Shown here: piece by piece, positions 31,295 to 42,559 of the stretch
Numbering within the stretch: the first letter of the stretch is position 1
How the letters are laid out: each line of letters begins with the position of its first letter
Notes under the pieces: generated by a model
The model's database searches: none
Told to the model about the DNA's origin: nothing
The model's input: only the letters and a program-made list of their open reading frames with translations
Assembly (NCBI RefSeq): GCF_030815485.1
Contig: NZ_JAUSWV010000002.1
Location: forward strand, 5,828,001-5,892,000
Length of the DNA stretch: 64,000 nucleotides
Direction of reading: 5' to 3'
Source: Streptomyces rishiriensis
GTDB taxonomy: Bacteria; Actinomycetota; Actinomycetes; Streptomycetales; Streptomycetaceae
Position numbers and translations under genes: made by a program

Positions 31295-33559
31295 TTGTCA
31301 AACGCCGACTTTCCGGATAGTGAATTGCAGTGCGAGCAGGAATTCATCGACGGCCTGTACGCGCGCGTGGACGCCCTGCGCGGCGACACCGAGGGCGCCG
31401 TCACCGACGCGCTGGCCCAGGGCAACACGCCCATGCAGGCCCGGCTCGAGCGGGACATCCTCGTCGCCGAGCGCTCCGGGCTGCTCGCCGCGCTGAACGC
31501 GGTGGACGGCTCCCTCTGCTTCGGCCGCATCGATCTCACCTCAGGTACCAACCACCACATCGGACGTATCGGCCTGCGCGCCGAGGACGCCGAGCGCACG
31601 CCGGTCCTCATCGACTGGCGTGCCGACGTCGCCCGCCCCTTCTACCTGGCCACCGGCCACACCCCGATGGGGCTGCGCCGGCGTCGGCACCTCACCACCG
31701 AGGGCCGCCGGGTCACCGCCCTGCACGACGAGATCCTCGACATCGGCGACGCCACCCGCACCGGCCACGAGGACCCGACCGGCGACGCCGTGCTGCTCGC
31801 CGCGATCGACTCCGCGCGCACCGGCCGGATGAGCGACATCGTGCAGACCATCCAGGCCGAGCAGGACGAGATCATCCGGGCGCCCCACCGAGGGGTCCTG
31901 GTGGTCGAGGGCGGCCCCGGCACCGGCAAGACGGCCGTCGCCCTGCACCGCGCCGCCTTCCTCCTCTACGAACACCGGGAGCTGCTCGCCAAGCGGGCCG
32001 TCCTGATCGTCGGCCCCAACCCCGCCTTCCTCGGCTACATCGGCGAGGTGCTGCCCTCGCTGGGCGAGACCGGTGTGCTGCTCGCGACGGTCGGCGAACT
32101 CTTCCCCGGCGTGAAGGCGACGGCGACCGAAACCCGCGCGGCGGCGGCCGTGAAGGGCCGCGCCGACATGGCGGACGTCCTCGCCGACGTCGTACGCGAC
32201 TGGCAGGCGCTGCCCGATCCGGTGATCGCGATCGGGCACGACCGCGAGATCCTGATGCTGGACGACGGTCTGGTGAGCGTGGCCCGCGAGCGCACCCGGG
32301 CCGCTCGGCTGCCGCACAACGCGGCCCGCGAGATCTTCGAGGGCCACATCCTCAACACGCTCACCGACATGGTCGCCGAACGCATCGGCACGGACCCCTA
32401 CGACGGCTCGAACCTCCTCGACCCGAGCGACATCACCCAGATCCGCGACGAGCTCGCCGAGAACCCCGAGGTCTGGGCCGCCATCGACCAGTTGTGGCCG
32501 CGGCTGACCCCGCAGCGCCTGGTCGCCGACTTCCTCGCCGACCCCGTGGGCTACGTCTCCGACGACGACGCGTCCGCCCTTCGCCGCCCGGTGACCCGGG
32601 CGTGGACCGTGGCGGACGTACCACTGCTCGACGAGGCGGCCGAGCTGCTCGGCGAGGACGACCGGGTGGCGCGGGCCCGCGCGGACCGCGCGCGGGCGAC
32701 CCAGGTCGCCTACGCCCAGGGCGTCCTGGACGTCTCGTACGCCTCCCGGACCTACGAGTTCGAGGACAAGCACGAGGAGGACTCGGAGGTCCTGTCCGCG
32801 CACGACATCATCGACGCCGAACGCTTCGCCGAACGCCACGAGGAGGACGACCACCGCAGCGCCGCCGAACGCGCGGCCGCGGACCGTACCTGGGCCTTCG
32901 GGCACATCATCGTCGACGAGGCGCAGGAACTGTCGCCGATGGCCTGGCGGCTGCTGATGCGGCGCAGCCCGACCCGCTCGATGACCCTGGTCGGCGACCC
33001 GGCGCAGACCGCCGAGGCGGCAGGCGTCGGCTCCTGGGACAGGATCCTCCAGCCGTATGTCGAGGACCGCTGGGAGCACACCAGGCTCGGCGTGAACTAC
33101 CGCACCCCGGCCGAGATCATGGAGGTGGCCGCGGCGGTGGTCCGCGCGGAACAACCCGGCTTCGAGCCGCCGAGTTCGGTGCGGTCGACCGGCGTACGTC
33201 CGTGGGCCCGCGCCACCGACGACCTGCCCGGCGCGGTCGCCGAGGCGGTCGGCGAGCTCACCCCCACCGAGGGCCGGCTCGCCGTCATCGCCCCGCGCGA
33301 CCTGCACCGCAAGCTGGCGGCCCGGCTGGACGGGGTGACGGCGGGCGCCGAGCCGGACCTCACCCGGAGCGTCGTACTGCTCGACCCGCGCCAGTCCAAG
33401 GGCCTGGAGTTCGACTCCGTGCTGGTGGTGGAGCCTTCGCGGTACGGCACCAGCGACCTGTACGTGGCGCTGACCCGGGCGACGCAGCGGCTGGGCGTGC
33501 TGCACAGCAGGACCCTCCCGAAGGCGCTGGCCGCGGCCCTCGCGGAGCACCCGGCGTAG
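31295..33559 (+). CDS. HelD-family RNA polymerase-associated ATPase
   Basis: A 754-residue (or 760 from ATG 31277) superfamily-1 ATPase. Walker A is in VVEGGPGTGKTAVALHR (about residue 210), Walker B in IIVDEAQELSPMAW, and other SF1 motifs are TLVGDPAQTAEAAG, LGVNYRTPAEIMEVA and SKGLEFDSVLVVEP. The N-terminal acidic helical hairpin (EQEFIDGLYARVDAL...) is the arm that enters the RNA polymerase secondary channel in HelD. Homologs release stalled polymerase and some (HelR) give rifamycin resistance; which applies here is unknown. TTG 31295 is chosen for its GGGAG ribosome site five bases upstream. Confidence 0.88.
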   Translation: MSNADFPDSELQCEQEFIDGLYARVDALRGDTEGAVTDALAQGNTPMQARLERDILVAERSGLLAALNAVDGSLCFGRIDLTSGTNHHIGRIGLRAEDAERTPVLIDWRADVARPFYLATGHTPMGLRRRRHLTTEGRRVTALHDEILDIGDATRTGHEDPTGDAVLLAAIDSARTGRMSDIVQTIQAEQDEIIRAPHRGVLVVEGGPGTGKTAVALHRAAFLLYEHRELLAKRAVLIVGPNPAFLGYIGEVLPSLGETGVLLATVGELFPGVKATATETRAAAAVKGRADMADVLADVVRDWQALPDPVIAIGHDREILMLDDGLVSVARERTRAARLPHNAAREIFEGHILNTLTDMVAERIGTDPYDGSNLLDPSDITQIRDELAENPEVWAAIDQLWPRLTPQRLVADFLADPVGYVSDDDASALRRPVTRAWTVADVPLLDEAAELLGEDDRVARARADRARATQVAYAQGVLDVSYASRTYEFEDKHEEDSEVLSAHDIIDAERFAERHEEDDHRSAAERAAADRTWAFGHIIVDEAQELSPMAWRLLMRRSPTRSMTLVGDPAQTAEAAGVGSWDRILQPYVEDRWEHTRLGVNYRTPAEIMEVAAAVVRAEQPGFEPPSSVRSTGVRPWARATDDLPGAVAEAVGELTPTEGRLAVIAPRDLHRKLAARLDGVTAGAEPDLTRSVVLLDPRQSKGLEFDSVLVVEPSRYGTSDLYVALTRATQRLGVLHSRTLPKALAAALAEHPA

Positions 33560-33722
33560 CCGGGGACGTCAGGCGTACCGGCCGGCGTCGTGATCACCGC
33601 GGTGCACGGCCGGTGTGACGGCGAGCGGGCGGGCAGGCCCCACCGCACACCGCCGCACCGGCCGGCAGCCCGCACCCGGATCGCGGATCGCGGACCGCGG
33701 ACCGGGACACCCGGGACAAGGT

Positions 33723-36308
33723 TCAGGCAGGCCGCAGCCACACCGTCGCCAGCGGCGGCAGCGTCAGCCGGACGCTCGCAGGCCGACCGTGAAGGCCCTG
33801 CGGCTCCGGCTTGACCGGGTCGGGATGGGCGACACCGCTGCCGCCGTACCCGGCCGCGTCGGTGTTGAGGACCTCGTGCCAGGCCGGGACGTCGTCGGGC
33901 GCGCCGAGGCGGTAGTCGTGGCGGACGAGTGGGGAGAGGTTGGAGACGGACAGCAGCGGGACGCCCTCGGCGTCGTAACGCAGGAAGGCGAAGACGTTGT
34001 CCTCGGCCGCGTCCCCCACCACCCACTGGAAACCGGCGGGGTCGGTGTCCAGCTGCCAGAGCGCCGGGGCCGCGCGGTAGACGGTGTTCAGGTCGCGGAC
34101 CAGGTCCCGGACACCCCGGTGGTCGGCCTCGGCGCCGTACGCCGGATCCAGCAGCCACCAGTCGGGACCGTGCGCCTCGGACCACTCCGCGCCCTGGGCG
34201 AACTCCTGCCCCATGAAGAGCAGTTGCTTGCCCGGATGGGCCCACATGAACGCCAGATACGCGCGCAGGGCGGCGCGCTGCTGCCACCAGTCGCCAGGCA
34301 TCTTCGACACCAGCGAGCGCTTGCCGTGCACGACCTCGTCGTGGGAGAGGGGCAGCACGTAGTTCTCGCTCCAGGCGTACACCAGCGAGAAGGTCATCTC
34401 GTGGTGGTGGTACTTGCGGTGCACCGGCTCGTGACTCATGTACTCCAGCGAGTCGTGCATCCAGCCCATGTTCCACTTCAGCCCGAAGCCGAGCCCGCCG
34501 AAGCCGCTCGGACCCGGATGGTGCGTGGCCCGGGTGACACCGTCCCAGGCCGTGGACTCCTCCGCGATCGTGACGACCCCGGGGCTGCGGCGGTAGACCG
34601 TCGCGTTCATCTCCTGGAGGAACGCCACCGCGTCCAGGTTCTCCCGGCCCCCGTGCTCGTTCGGGGTCCACTGGCCCGCCTCGCGGGAGTAGTCGAGGTA
34701 CAGCATCGAGGCGACGGCGTCCACGCGGAGGCCGTCGATGTGGAACTCCTCGCACCAGTACACCGCGTTGGCCACCAGGAAGTTGCGCACCTCGCGGCGG
34801 CCGTAGTCGAACTCCAGCGTCCCCCAGTCGGGGTGCGCGGCCCGCAGCGGGTCCTCGTGCTCGTACAGCGGACGCCCGTCGAACTCCGCGAGGGCCCATT
34901 CGTCGCGCGGGAAGTGCGCCGGCACCCAGTCCATCAGGACGCCGATGCCGGCCCGGTGCAGCGCGTCCACCAGGTACTTGAAGTCGTCGGGTGTGCCGAG
35001 GCGGGCGGTGGGGGCGTAGAACCCGGTGACCTGGTAGCCCCACGAGCCGCCGAAGGGGTGCTCGGCGACCGGCATCAGCTCGACATGGGTGAAGCCCAGG
35101 GCCCGGACGTACGCGGGCAGCTGCTCGGCGAGCTGACGGTACGTCAGGCCCGGTCGCCAGGAGGCCAGATGGACTTCGTAGACGGAGAACGGCGCCTCGT
35201 GCACGGGTATCTCGGCCCGCCGGGCCAGCCACTCCTCGTCGCCCCACTCGTAGTGCGAGGCGTGCACGATCGACGAGGTCGCCGGCGGCACCTCGGTGCG
35301 CCTGGCCAGCGGGTCGGCGCGCAGGGTGTGCGAACCGTCGGGGCGGGTGATGTCGAACTTGTACAGTTCGCCCTCGCCGATGCCGGGCACGAACAGCTCC
35401 CAGACCCCGGACGAGCCCAGTGACCGCATCGGATACCCCGTGCCGTCCCAGAAGTTGAAGGTGCCGGCCACTCGCACCCCGCGCGCGTTCGGCGCCCACA
35501 CGGAGAAGGCGGTGCCGCTCACACCCTGGTGGGTCGTCGGACGCGCACCGAGCACCGTCCACAACTGCTCGTGCCGGCCCTCGCCGATCAGGTGCAGGTC
35601 CAGATCGCCGAGCGTCGGCAGGAATCGGTAGGCGTCCTCGGTCTCCAGGACGGTGTCCTCGTAGGTGACGAGGAGCCGGTGGACCGGGACCTCGCCGAGC
35701 GGCAGCAGGCCGGAGAAGAAGCCGTCGCCGTCGTCGTGGAGTTCTGCGCGCAGGTCCCCCGCCAGCACCGTGACCGACCGCGCGTACGGGCGCAGCGCCC
35801 GGAAGACGACCCCGCCGGGCACCGCGTGCGCGCCGAGCACGGCGTGCGGGTCGTGATGGGTGCCGTGCAGCAGGCGTTCACGGTCGACGGGCCCGATGGC
35901 GGGGTCGATGACGGGGACGGGGCCGGGAACGGTGTCGGCCTCGGGGACCCCGGGGCCGGGAACGGTGTCGGCCTCAGAAAGGGCGTCGGCCTCGGGGACG
36001 GTGTCCATGGGGTCCTTCACCGGCTCGTTCGCGGCGACCCCGTCGATCGGCGCCGGCACTGCGGCGGGCGCTGCCGTCTCGGGCTTCGCGGTAGCGGCGG
36101 CCGCCACCCCGTCCGGCGTACCCGCCACCGGCGCTTCCGGCGTACCCGCCACCGGCGTCTCCTCGGCCCGCTTGCTCGCCGGGTTGTCGACCGCCGTGTT
36201 CTCGGACGCCGCCTTCCTGCCCGTCGTCTTCCTGCTCGCCGCCTTCTTGGCCGCCGCCTTCTCGGTCACTGCTTTCTTCGCGGTGGCCTTCTTCTTCGGG
36301 GGAGTCAC
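33723..36308 (-). CDS. glgB: 1,4-alpha-glucan branching enzyme with Lys/Ala-rich N-terminal tail
   Basis: An 861-residue GH13 branching enzyme that introduces alpha-1,6 branches into the GlgE-made glucan. GTG 36308 follows GAGGAGG at eight bases. Residues 1-45 are Lys/Ala-rich ([15 protein letters not shown]...), like a histone-H1-type tail, and about 45-135 are Pro/Ala/acidic linker. After that come the N1/CBM48 domains and the barrel. Catalytic Asp is in [16 protein letters not shown], Glu in [12 protein letters not shown] and the transition-state Asp in [12 protein letters not shown]. The family is usually about 730-750 residues, so the tail is additional. It is the last gene of the glgE-treS-pep2-glgB operon. 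Confidence 0.95.
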   Translation of the reverse strand: MTPPKKKATAKKAVTEKAAAKKAASRKTTGRKAASENTAVDNPASKRAEETPVAGTPEAPVAGTPDGVAAAATAKPETAAPAAVPAPIDGVAANEPVKDPMDTVPEADALSEADTVPGPGVPEADTVPGPVPVIDPAIGPVDRERLLHGTHHDPHAVLGAHAVPGGVVFRALRPYARSVTVLAGDLRAELHDDGDGFFSGLLPLGEVPVHRLLVTYEDTVLETEDAYRFLPTLGDLDLHLIGEGRHEQLWTVLGARPTTHQGVSGTAFSVWAPNARGVRVAGTFNFWDGTGYPMRSLGSSGVWELFVPGIGEGELYKFDITRPDGSHTLRADPLARRTEVPPATSSIVHASHYEWGDEEWLARRAEIPVHEAPFSVYEVHLASWRPGLTYRQLAEQLPAYVRALGFTHVELMPVAEHPFGGSWGYQVTGFYAPTARLGTPDDFKYLVDALHRAGIGVLMDWVPAHFPRDEWALAEFDGRPLYEHEDPLRAAHPDWGTLEFDYGRREVRNFLVANAVYWCEEFHIDGLRVDAVASMLYLDYSREAGQWTPNEHGGRENLDAVAFLQEMNATVYRRSPGVVTIAEESTAWDGVTRATHHPGPSGFGGLGFGLKWNMGWMHDSLEYMSHEPVHRKYHHHEMTFSLVYAWSENYVLPLSHDEVVHGKRSLVSKMPGDWWQQRAALRAYLAFMWAHPGKQLLFMGQEFAQGAEWSEAHGPDWWLLDPAYGAEADHRGVRDLVRDLNTVYRAAPALWQLDTDPAGFQWVVGDAAEDNVFAFLRYDAEGVPLLSVSNLSPLVRHDYRLGAPDDVPAWHEVLNTDAAGYGGSGVAHPDPVKPEPQGLHGRPASVRLTLPPLATVWLRPA

Positions 36309-36321
36309 GTACGGAGCCTCC

Positions 36322-37710
36322 TCAAGGCAGGTCGGGTGCGGCGAGGCGGTGTATCGCGGACAGGGGTACGGGGAGCCAGTCGGGGCGGTGCCGGGCCTCG
36401 TAGACGACCTCGTAGACCGCCTTGTCCGTCTCATGGGCCCGCAGCAGCACGGGGTCGGTGCGCGGGTCGACGCCCGCCACCTCGGCGTAGCCGGAACAGT
36501 AGGCCGCCCGGCAGGCGTGTGCCCAGGCCGGGGAGGGAGGGTCCGCCGAGTGGGCGGCGTAGTCGAAGGAGCGCAGCATGCCCGCCACGTCCCGCACGGT
36601 CGGCTGGGGCATCCGCCGCTCGGCCAGCGGCCTGGCGGGCTCCCCCTCGAAGTCGATCAGCGACCACTCCCCGGAGGCGGAGCGCAGGCACTGACCGAGG
36701 TGCAGATCGCCGTGGACGCGCTGGGCGGTCCAGGTGTGGCCCTCGGCCGCGAGGTCCGCCAGCGCGGTGAAGGCGGTGCGCAGCGCCGGCGCGTAGGGAC
36801 GCAGCGCGGGCACCGCCTGCGCGGCGGCGTCCAGCCGCTCGGTCATGCCGTCCACCATCGGACGTATCTGCGCCTGTCCCAGGGTGGCCGTGGGCAACGC
36901 CCGGGCCAGCGCGCCGTGCACCTCGGCGGTGGCCCGCCCCAGGGCCCGGGCCTCGGTGGCGAAGTCCTCGCCCTTGGCCAGTTCCCGCAGCGCCAGTTCC
37001 CAGCCGTCCGCCGCGCCCTGCACATACGGCTGGAGCACGGCCAGGACGTACGGCTCGCCCTCGTCCTCACCCGGGTCGCCGTACATCCAGGCGGTCGGCG
37101 CGGGCACCCGGGCGCAGCCCTCACGGGCCAGCGCCAGCGGCAGCTCCAGGTCGGGGTTGACGCCCGGTACGACCCGGCGGAGCAGCTTGAGAATGAACGT
37201 ATCTCCATAGATGACGGACGAGTTCGACTGCTCGCCCGTCAGCCGGCGCGGCACCAGGCCCGACCGGATCTCCTGACCTGGGTCCCGCTCGCAGCGCAGT
37301 CCGCCGATCCGGGCCCCGGTGCGCAGGGCCTCCAGCAGCACCTCGGCGGGCCGGGTGTCGTACAGGGCGTCGAACACCGTCCGCCCGGCCAGCGGACCCT
37401 GGGTCACATGCCCGATCAGCGCGGGCGCCAGCCGGGGCGGCAGGGCCTCGCGGGTGCCGATCAGCAGCTGGTAGCAGTCGCCGGGCCCCGCCGGCTGATG
37501 GGCGCGCACCAGCAGGTGGTACAGCCCCAGTCTGGTGTGGGCCGGCAGCAGCTCGGTGGCCGCCACCAGCGAGAAGCCGGTGACCGGACGGCCCTTGCCG
37601 GCGAACCAGCGCTGCCGGGGCAGCCACTCCCGCAGCAGGGGGTCGAGCGAAGCGAGAAGGCCGGGGTCGGTCCGGCCGGAAAGTGTGACAGTCGCCGCCA
37701 TAGGTGTCAC
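36322..37710 (-). CDS. pep2: Maltokinase
   Basis: A 462-residue kinase that makes maltose-1-phosphate from maltose and ATP for GlgE. Kinase-like motifs are the N-terminal cap ([12 protein letters not shown]), the Lys motif FILKLLRRV, the catalytic loop [11 protein letters not shown] and the metal loop [17 protein letters not shown]. The start is uncertain: GTG 37710 (MTPMAAT) or ATG 37701 (MAAT). It stands 13 bp before glgB and 82 bp after treS, with a hairpin in the latter gap. In some actinobacteria treS and pep2 are fused; here they are separate. Confidence 0.94.
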   Translation of the reverse strand: MTPMAATVTLSGRTDPGLLASLDPLLREWLPRQRWFAGKGRPVTGFSLVAATELLPAHTRLGLYHLLVRAHQPAGPGDCYQLLIGTREALPPRLAPALIGHVTQGPLAGRTVFDALYDTRPAEVLLEALRTGARIGGLRCERDPGQEIRSGLVPRRLTGEQSNSSVIYGDTFILKLLRRVVPGVNPDLELPLALAREGCARVPAPTAWMYGDPGEDEGEPYVLAVLQPYVQGAADGWELALRELAKGEDFATEARALGRATAEVHGALARALPTATLGQAQIRPMVDGMTERLDAAAQAVPALRPYAPALRTAFTALADLAAEGHTWTAQRVHGDLHLGQCLRSASGEWSLIDFEGEPARPLAERRMPQPTVRDVAGMLRSFDYAAHSADPPSPAWAHACRAAYCSGYAEVAGVDPRTDPVLLRAHETDKAVYEVVYEARHRPDWLPVPLSAIHRLAAPDLP

Positions 37711-37755
37711 ATTCCTTTCCCCGGGGGGCGGGGTCGGGGCGTTACTGTTGCGTGC

Positions 37756-37789
37756 CCCGGGCGGGGCGGTGGAAACCGCCCCGCCCGGG
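37756..37789. terminator. Perfect 15-bp hairpin between treS and pep2
   Basis: CCCGGGCGGGGCGGT (37756-37770), loop GGAA, then ACCGCCCCGCCCGGG (37775-37789). There is no T-run on the transcribed side. Since pep2 and glgB lie beyond it on the same strand, it may attenuate or serve as an RNA-processing/stability element. Confidence 0.6.
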
Positions 37790-37792
37790 CTT

Positions 37793-39507
<1,715 letters not shown>

Positions 39508-39511
<4 letters not shown>

Positions 39512-41700
39512 GATGTGGGTGACCCTCCGATCTGCGGGTTGGACGGTCGCAGGACGGTGAGTACGTGCGCGGGCCGGGTGCCCGGTTCGAGGCGCACGTA
39601 GTTGGCCCTGCCCCAGTGGTAGGTCTCGCCGGTGAGCTCGTCGCGCACCGGCACCGACTCGTGCCAGTCCAGGCCGAGTTGCGGCATGTCCAACGACACC
39701 GTCGCCTCCTGGGTGTGGTGGGGGTCGAGGTTGACGACCACCAGAACCGTGTTCGAACCGCTCTTCTTCGAGCTCCTCTTCGAGTAGGCGATCACCGCTT
39801 CCTTGTCGGTGGGATGGAAGTGCAGATCGCGGAGTTGGTGCAGGGCCGGGTTCGCCCGCCGGATCTCGTTGAGCCGGGTCAGCAGCGGGGCGATGCTGCG
39901 GCCCTCCCGTTCGGCCGCCGCCCAGTCACGGGGCTTGAGCTGGTACTTCTCCGAATCGAGGTATTCCTCGCCGCCTTCCTTCAGCGCCGTGTTCTCGCAG
40001 AGTTCGTAGCCGCTGTAGACGCCCCAGGTCGGCGAGAGGGTCGCGGCCAGGACGGCGCGGATCTCGAAGGCGGGGCGGCCGCCCTGCTGGAGATAGGCGT
40101 GCAGGATGTCGGGGGTGTTGGCGAACAGATTGGGCCGCATGTAGGAGGCCGCGTCCCCCGAGAGTTCGGTGAGGTACTCCGTCAGTTCCTGCTTGGTGTT
40201 GCGCCAGGTGAAGTAGGTGTACGACTGCTGGAAGCCGATCTGGCCGAGAGTGTGCATCATCGCGGGGCGGGTGAAGGCCTCGGCGAGGAAGATCACGTCG
40301 GGGTCGGTGCGGTTGACGTCCGCGATGACCCGTTCCCAGAACACGACCGGCTTGGTGTGCGGGTTGTCCACCCGGAAGATCCGCACCCCGTACGACATCC
40401 AGTGCCGCAGGACCCGCACGGTCTCGGCGACGAGACCGTCCAGGTCGGCGTCGAAGGCGATCGGGTAGATGTCCTGGTACTTCTTCGGCGGGTTCTCGGC
40501 GTAGGCGATGGTCCCGTCGGGCCGGTGATGGAACCACTCGGGGTGTTTCTGCACCCAGGGGTGGTCGGGGGAGCACTGCAGGGCGAAGTCGAGGGCGATC
40601 TCCAGACCGAGCTCGCCCGCCCGCTCCACGAACCAGGCGAAGTCCTCGATGGTCCCCAGCTCCGGGTGGACGGCGTCGTGGCCGCCCTCCGGTGAGCCGA
40701 TCGCCCAGGGCACGCCGACATCGTCCGGGCCGGGATCGAGGGTGTTGTTGCGGCCCTTGCGGAACGTCGTGCCGATGGGGTGGACGGGCGGGAGGTAGAC
40801 GACGTCGAAGCCCATCGCGGCGATGGCGGGGAGCCTGCGCGCGGCGGTGCGGAAGGTGCCGTGCGGGCGCTCGGGGGTGCCCTCGGAGCGGGGGAAGAAC
40901 TCGTACCAGGCGCCGTACAGGGCGCGTTCGCGCTCCACCAGCAGCGGCAGCGGCTCCGACGCGGTGACCAGCTCCCGCAGCGGATACCGGCCGAGCACGG
41001 CGTCGACCTGCGGCGTCAGCGCCGCCGCCAGCCGGGCGAAGGCCGGGCGGGTCTCGTCGCGCAGTGCTTCGGCCGCCGTCAGCACCACGGCGCGTTCGGG
41101 GCCCTCCGGCACTCCTGCGGCGGCGCGTCCGTACAGTCGCGCGCCCTCTTCCAGGACCAGCTCGGTGTCCATCCCGGCGGGGATCTTGATGCGGGCGTGG
41201 TGGCGCCAGGTGGCGACCGGGTCGCTCCAGGCCTCCACGGCGTACGTCCAGCGGCCCGTGGCGTCCGGTGTGACGTCCGCGCCCCAGCGGTCGGTGCCCG
41301 GGACGAGTTCACGCATCGGTGTCCAGGGGCCCGGGTTGCCGTCCGGATCCCGCAGGACGACGTTGGCGGCGACGGCGTCGTGTCCTTCCCGGAACACGGT
41401 CGCCGAGACCTGGAACGTCTCACCCGTGACCGCCTTGGCGGGCCGGCGACCCTGCTGGACGAGCGGGCGGACGTCCAGGACGGGTATGCGCCCGACGACG
41501 GTCGCGTCGCCGCCCGAGGAGGATCGCTCCGGGGCCGGCGGACCGGGTGCGGGCGTGAGCACCGGCACGGGCGCTTCCTTTTCCGGGCCGTCGCGGCCGT
41601 CGGGGACGTCGGCGCTGCCGGTGCTCTTGCCGTTCTTGCTGTTCTTGTTGTTCTTGGTGCGAGGCGTCGGGGGTGATGACGGGTGGTGCCTTGCTGGCAT
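39508..41700 (-). CDS. glgE: Maltose-1-phosphate maltosyltransferase
   Basis: A 730-residue GH13_3 enzyme adding maltosyl units from alpha-maltose-1-phosphate to glucan. ATG 41700 follows AGGAG. Residues about 1-60 are disordered ([13 protein letters not shown]...), then an N-terminal beta domain starts at [24 protein letters not shown]. Catalytic Asp nucleophile in [18 protein letters not shown], Glu in [14 protein letters not shown] and Asn-rich acceptor region [14 protein letters not shown]. It begins the glgE-treS-pep2-glgB operon. The pathway makes alpha-glucan from trehalose without ADP-glucose, often developmentally regulated in Streptomyces. Confidence 0.96.
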
Positions 41701-41844
41701 GACCGCTCCTGTCCGCATCAACGGGGGGTAGGCGGATGGATGTGGTGGGGAGGGGGTCCTGCGAAGGAGTACCGGAGGAGCCTTCCACCCTATTCGGGTG
41801 AGCAATCCGGCACGTTGTTAACTCCTCGTGCCGTTGTTGGTGCA

Positions 41845-41878
41845 CAAAACCGGCCCCGTTCGAGGGGAACGGAGCCGG
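41845..41878 (-). terminator. Intrinsic terminator of the S8 remnant gene
   Basis: CCGGCCCCGTTC (41850-41861) pairs with GAACGGAGCCGG (41867-41878) with one mismatch. On the minus strand it is followed by TTTTG. It separates the remnant from glgE. Confidence 0.7.
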
Positions 41879-41891
41879 CCTCGGAACTCCG

Positions 41892-42281
41892 TCAGGTGGA
41901 CGGTGGGACCTGGAGCAGTTTGTTCGGCGCACCGGTTTTCCGGCCGGAAACCTTGCCGTTCGCCGCCCCCGTGACGAGCGCCCGCGCGATCTGAGCGGGC
42001 GTGGTGTTCGAGTGGTCGGCGAGATGGAGCGCGGCCGCGCCCGCCGCGTGCGGCGCCGCCATGGACGTACCGGAGCGGGTCACCCGGCCGGTGTCGCTCG
42101 TGTACGACGCGGAGATGATCGGCAGATGGCTTCCGCCGACGGAACCGGGCAGACCGGCGCCGACTGTCTTCCCCTCCGGTGCGGCGTGCGCGGGCAGGGT
42201 GCCGGCCGAAAGGACCACGCTCGTGACGACCGCGGTCAGGCCCCCCACCCGGCGCAGACGCCGTGTTCGCGTCCGTGCCAT
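41892..42281 (-). pseudogene. Internally deleted S8 (subtilisin-type) secreted protease
   Basis: A 129-residue frame with an intact signal peptide (MARTRTRRLRRVGGLTAVVT, then SVVLSAGTLPAHA) runs directly into the C-terminal end of an S8 protease: SASYTSDTGRVTR, the Ser motif SGTSMAAPHAAGAAALHLAD and a tail NKLLQVPPS. The Asp and His catalytic blocks, the pro-domain and about 250-300 residues are absent. The junction lies near residues 48-58. No frameshift is seen, so an in-frame deletion product may still be made and secreted, but it cannot be a protease. It is divergent from glgP. Confidence 0.75.
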
Positions 42282-42559
42282 GGTTCGAGTTCCCCTCCTC
42301 GACTCGGCGTACGACGGCTCCGCCGACTTGTCCGACTTCACCGGGTACGCCACTGGGCAGCCTCTCGTGCGGGGCGAAGGGCCACAAGGTGGCCTACCGG
42401 GACGGAACAGGTTTCGGCCCGTTGTCGCGGGTCGGGCCGAAAAGCGTGGGGCCGCGGGCGGCCAGCCATCAGCGGGCCCCGGGTCGGCGCCGGTACCTTC
42501 GTAGACGACGTGGACGCACACCGCCGTGCGTCTCTTCCTCACGCACGCCGAGGTGGAAT

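Noticed and set aside
31541-33550. Long minus-strand frame opposite helD
   Set aside because: No recognisable protein features; helD motifs explain the constraint on the plus strand.
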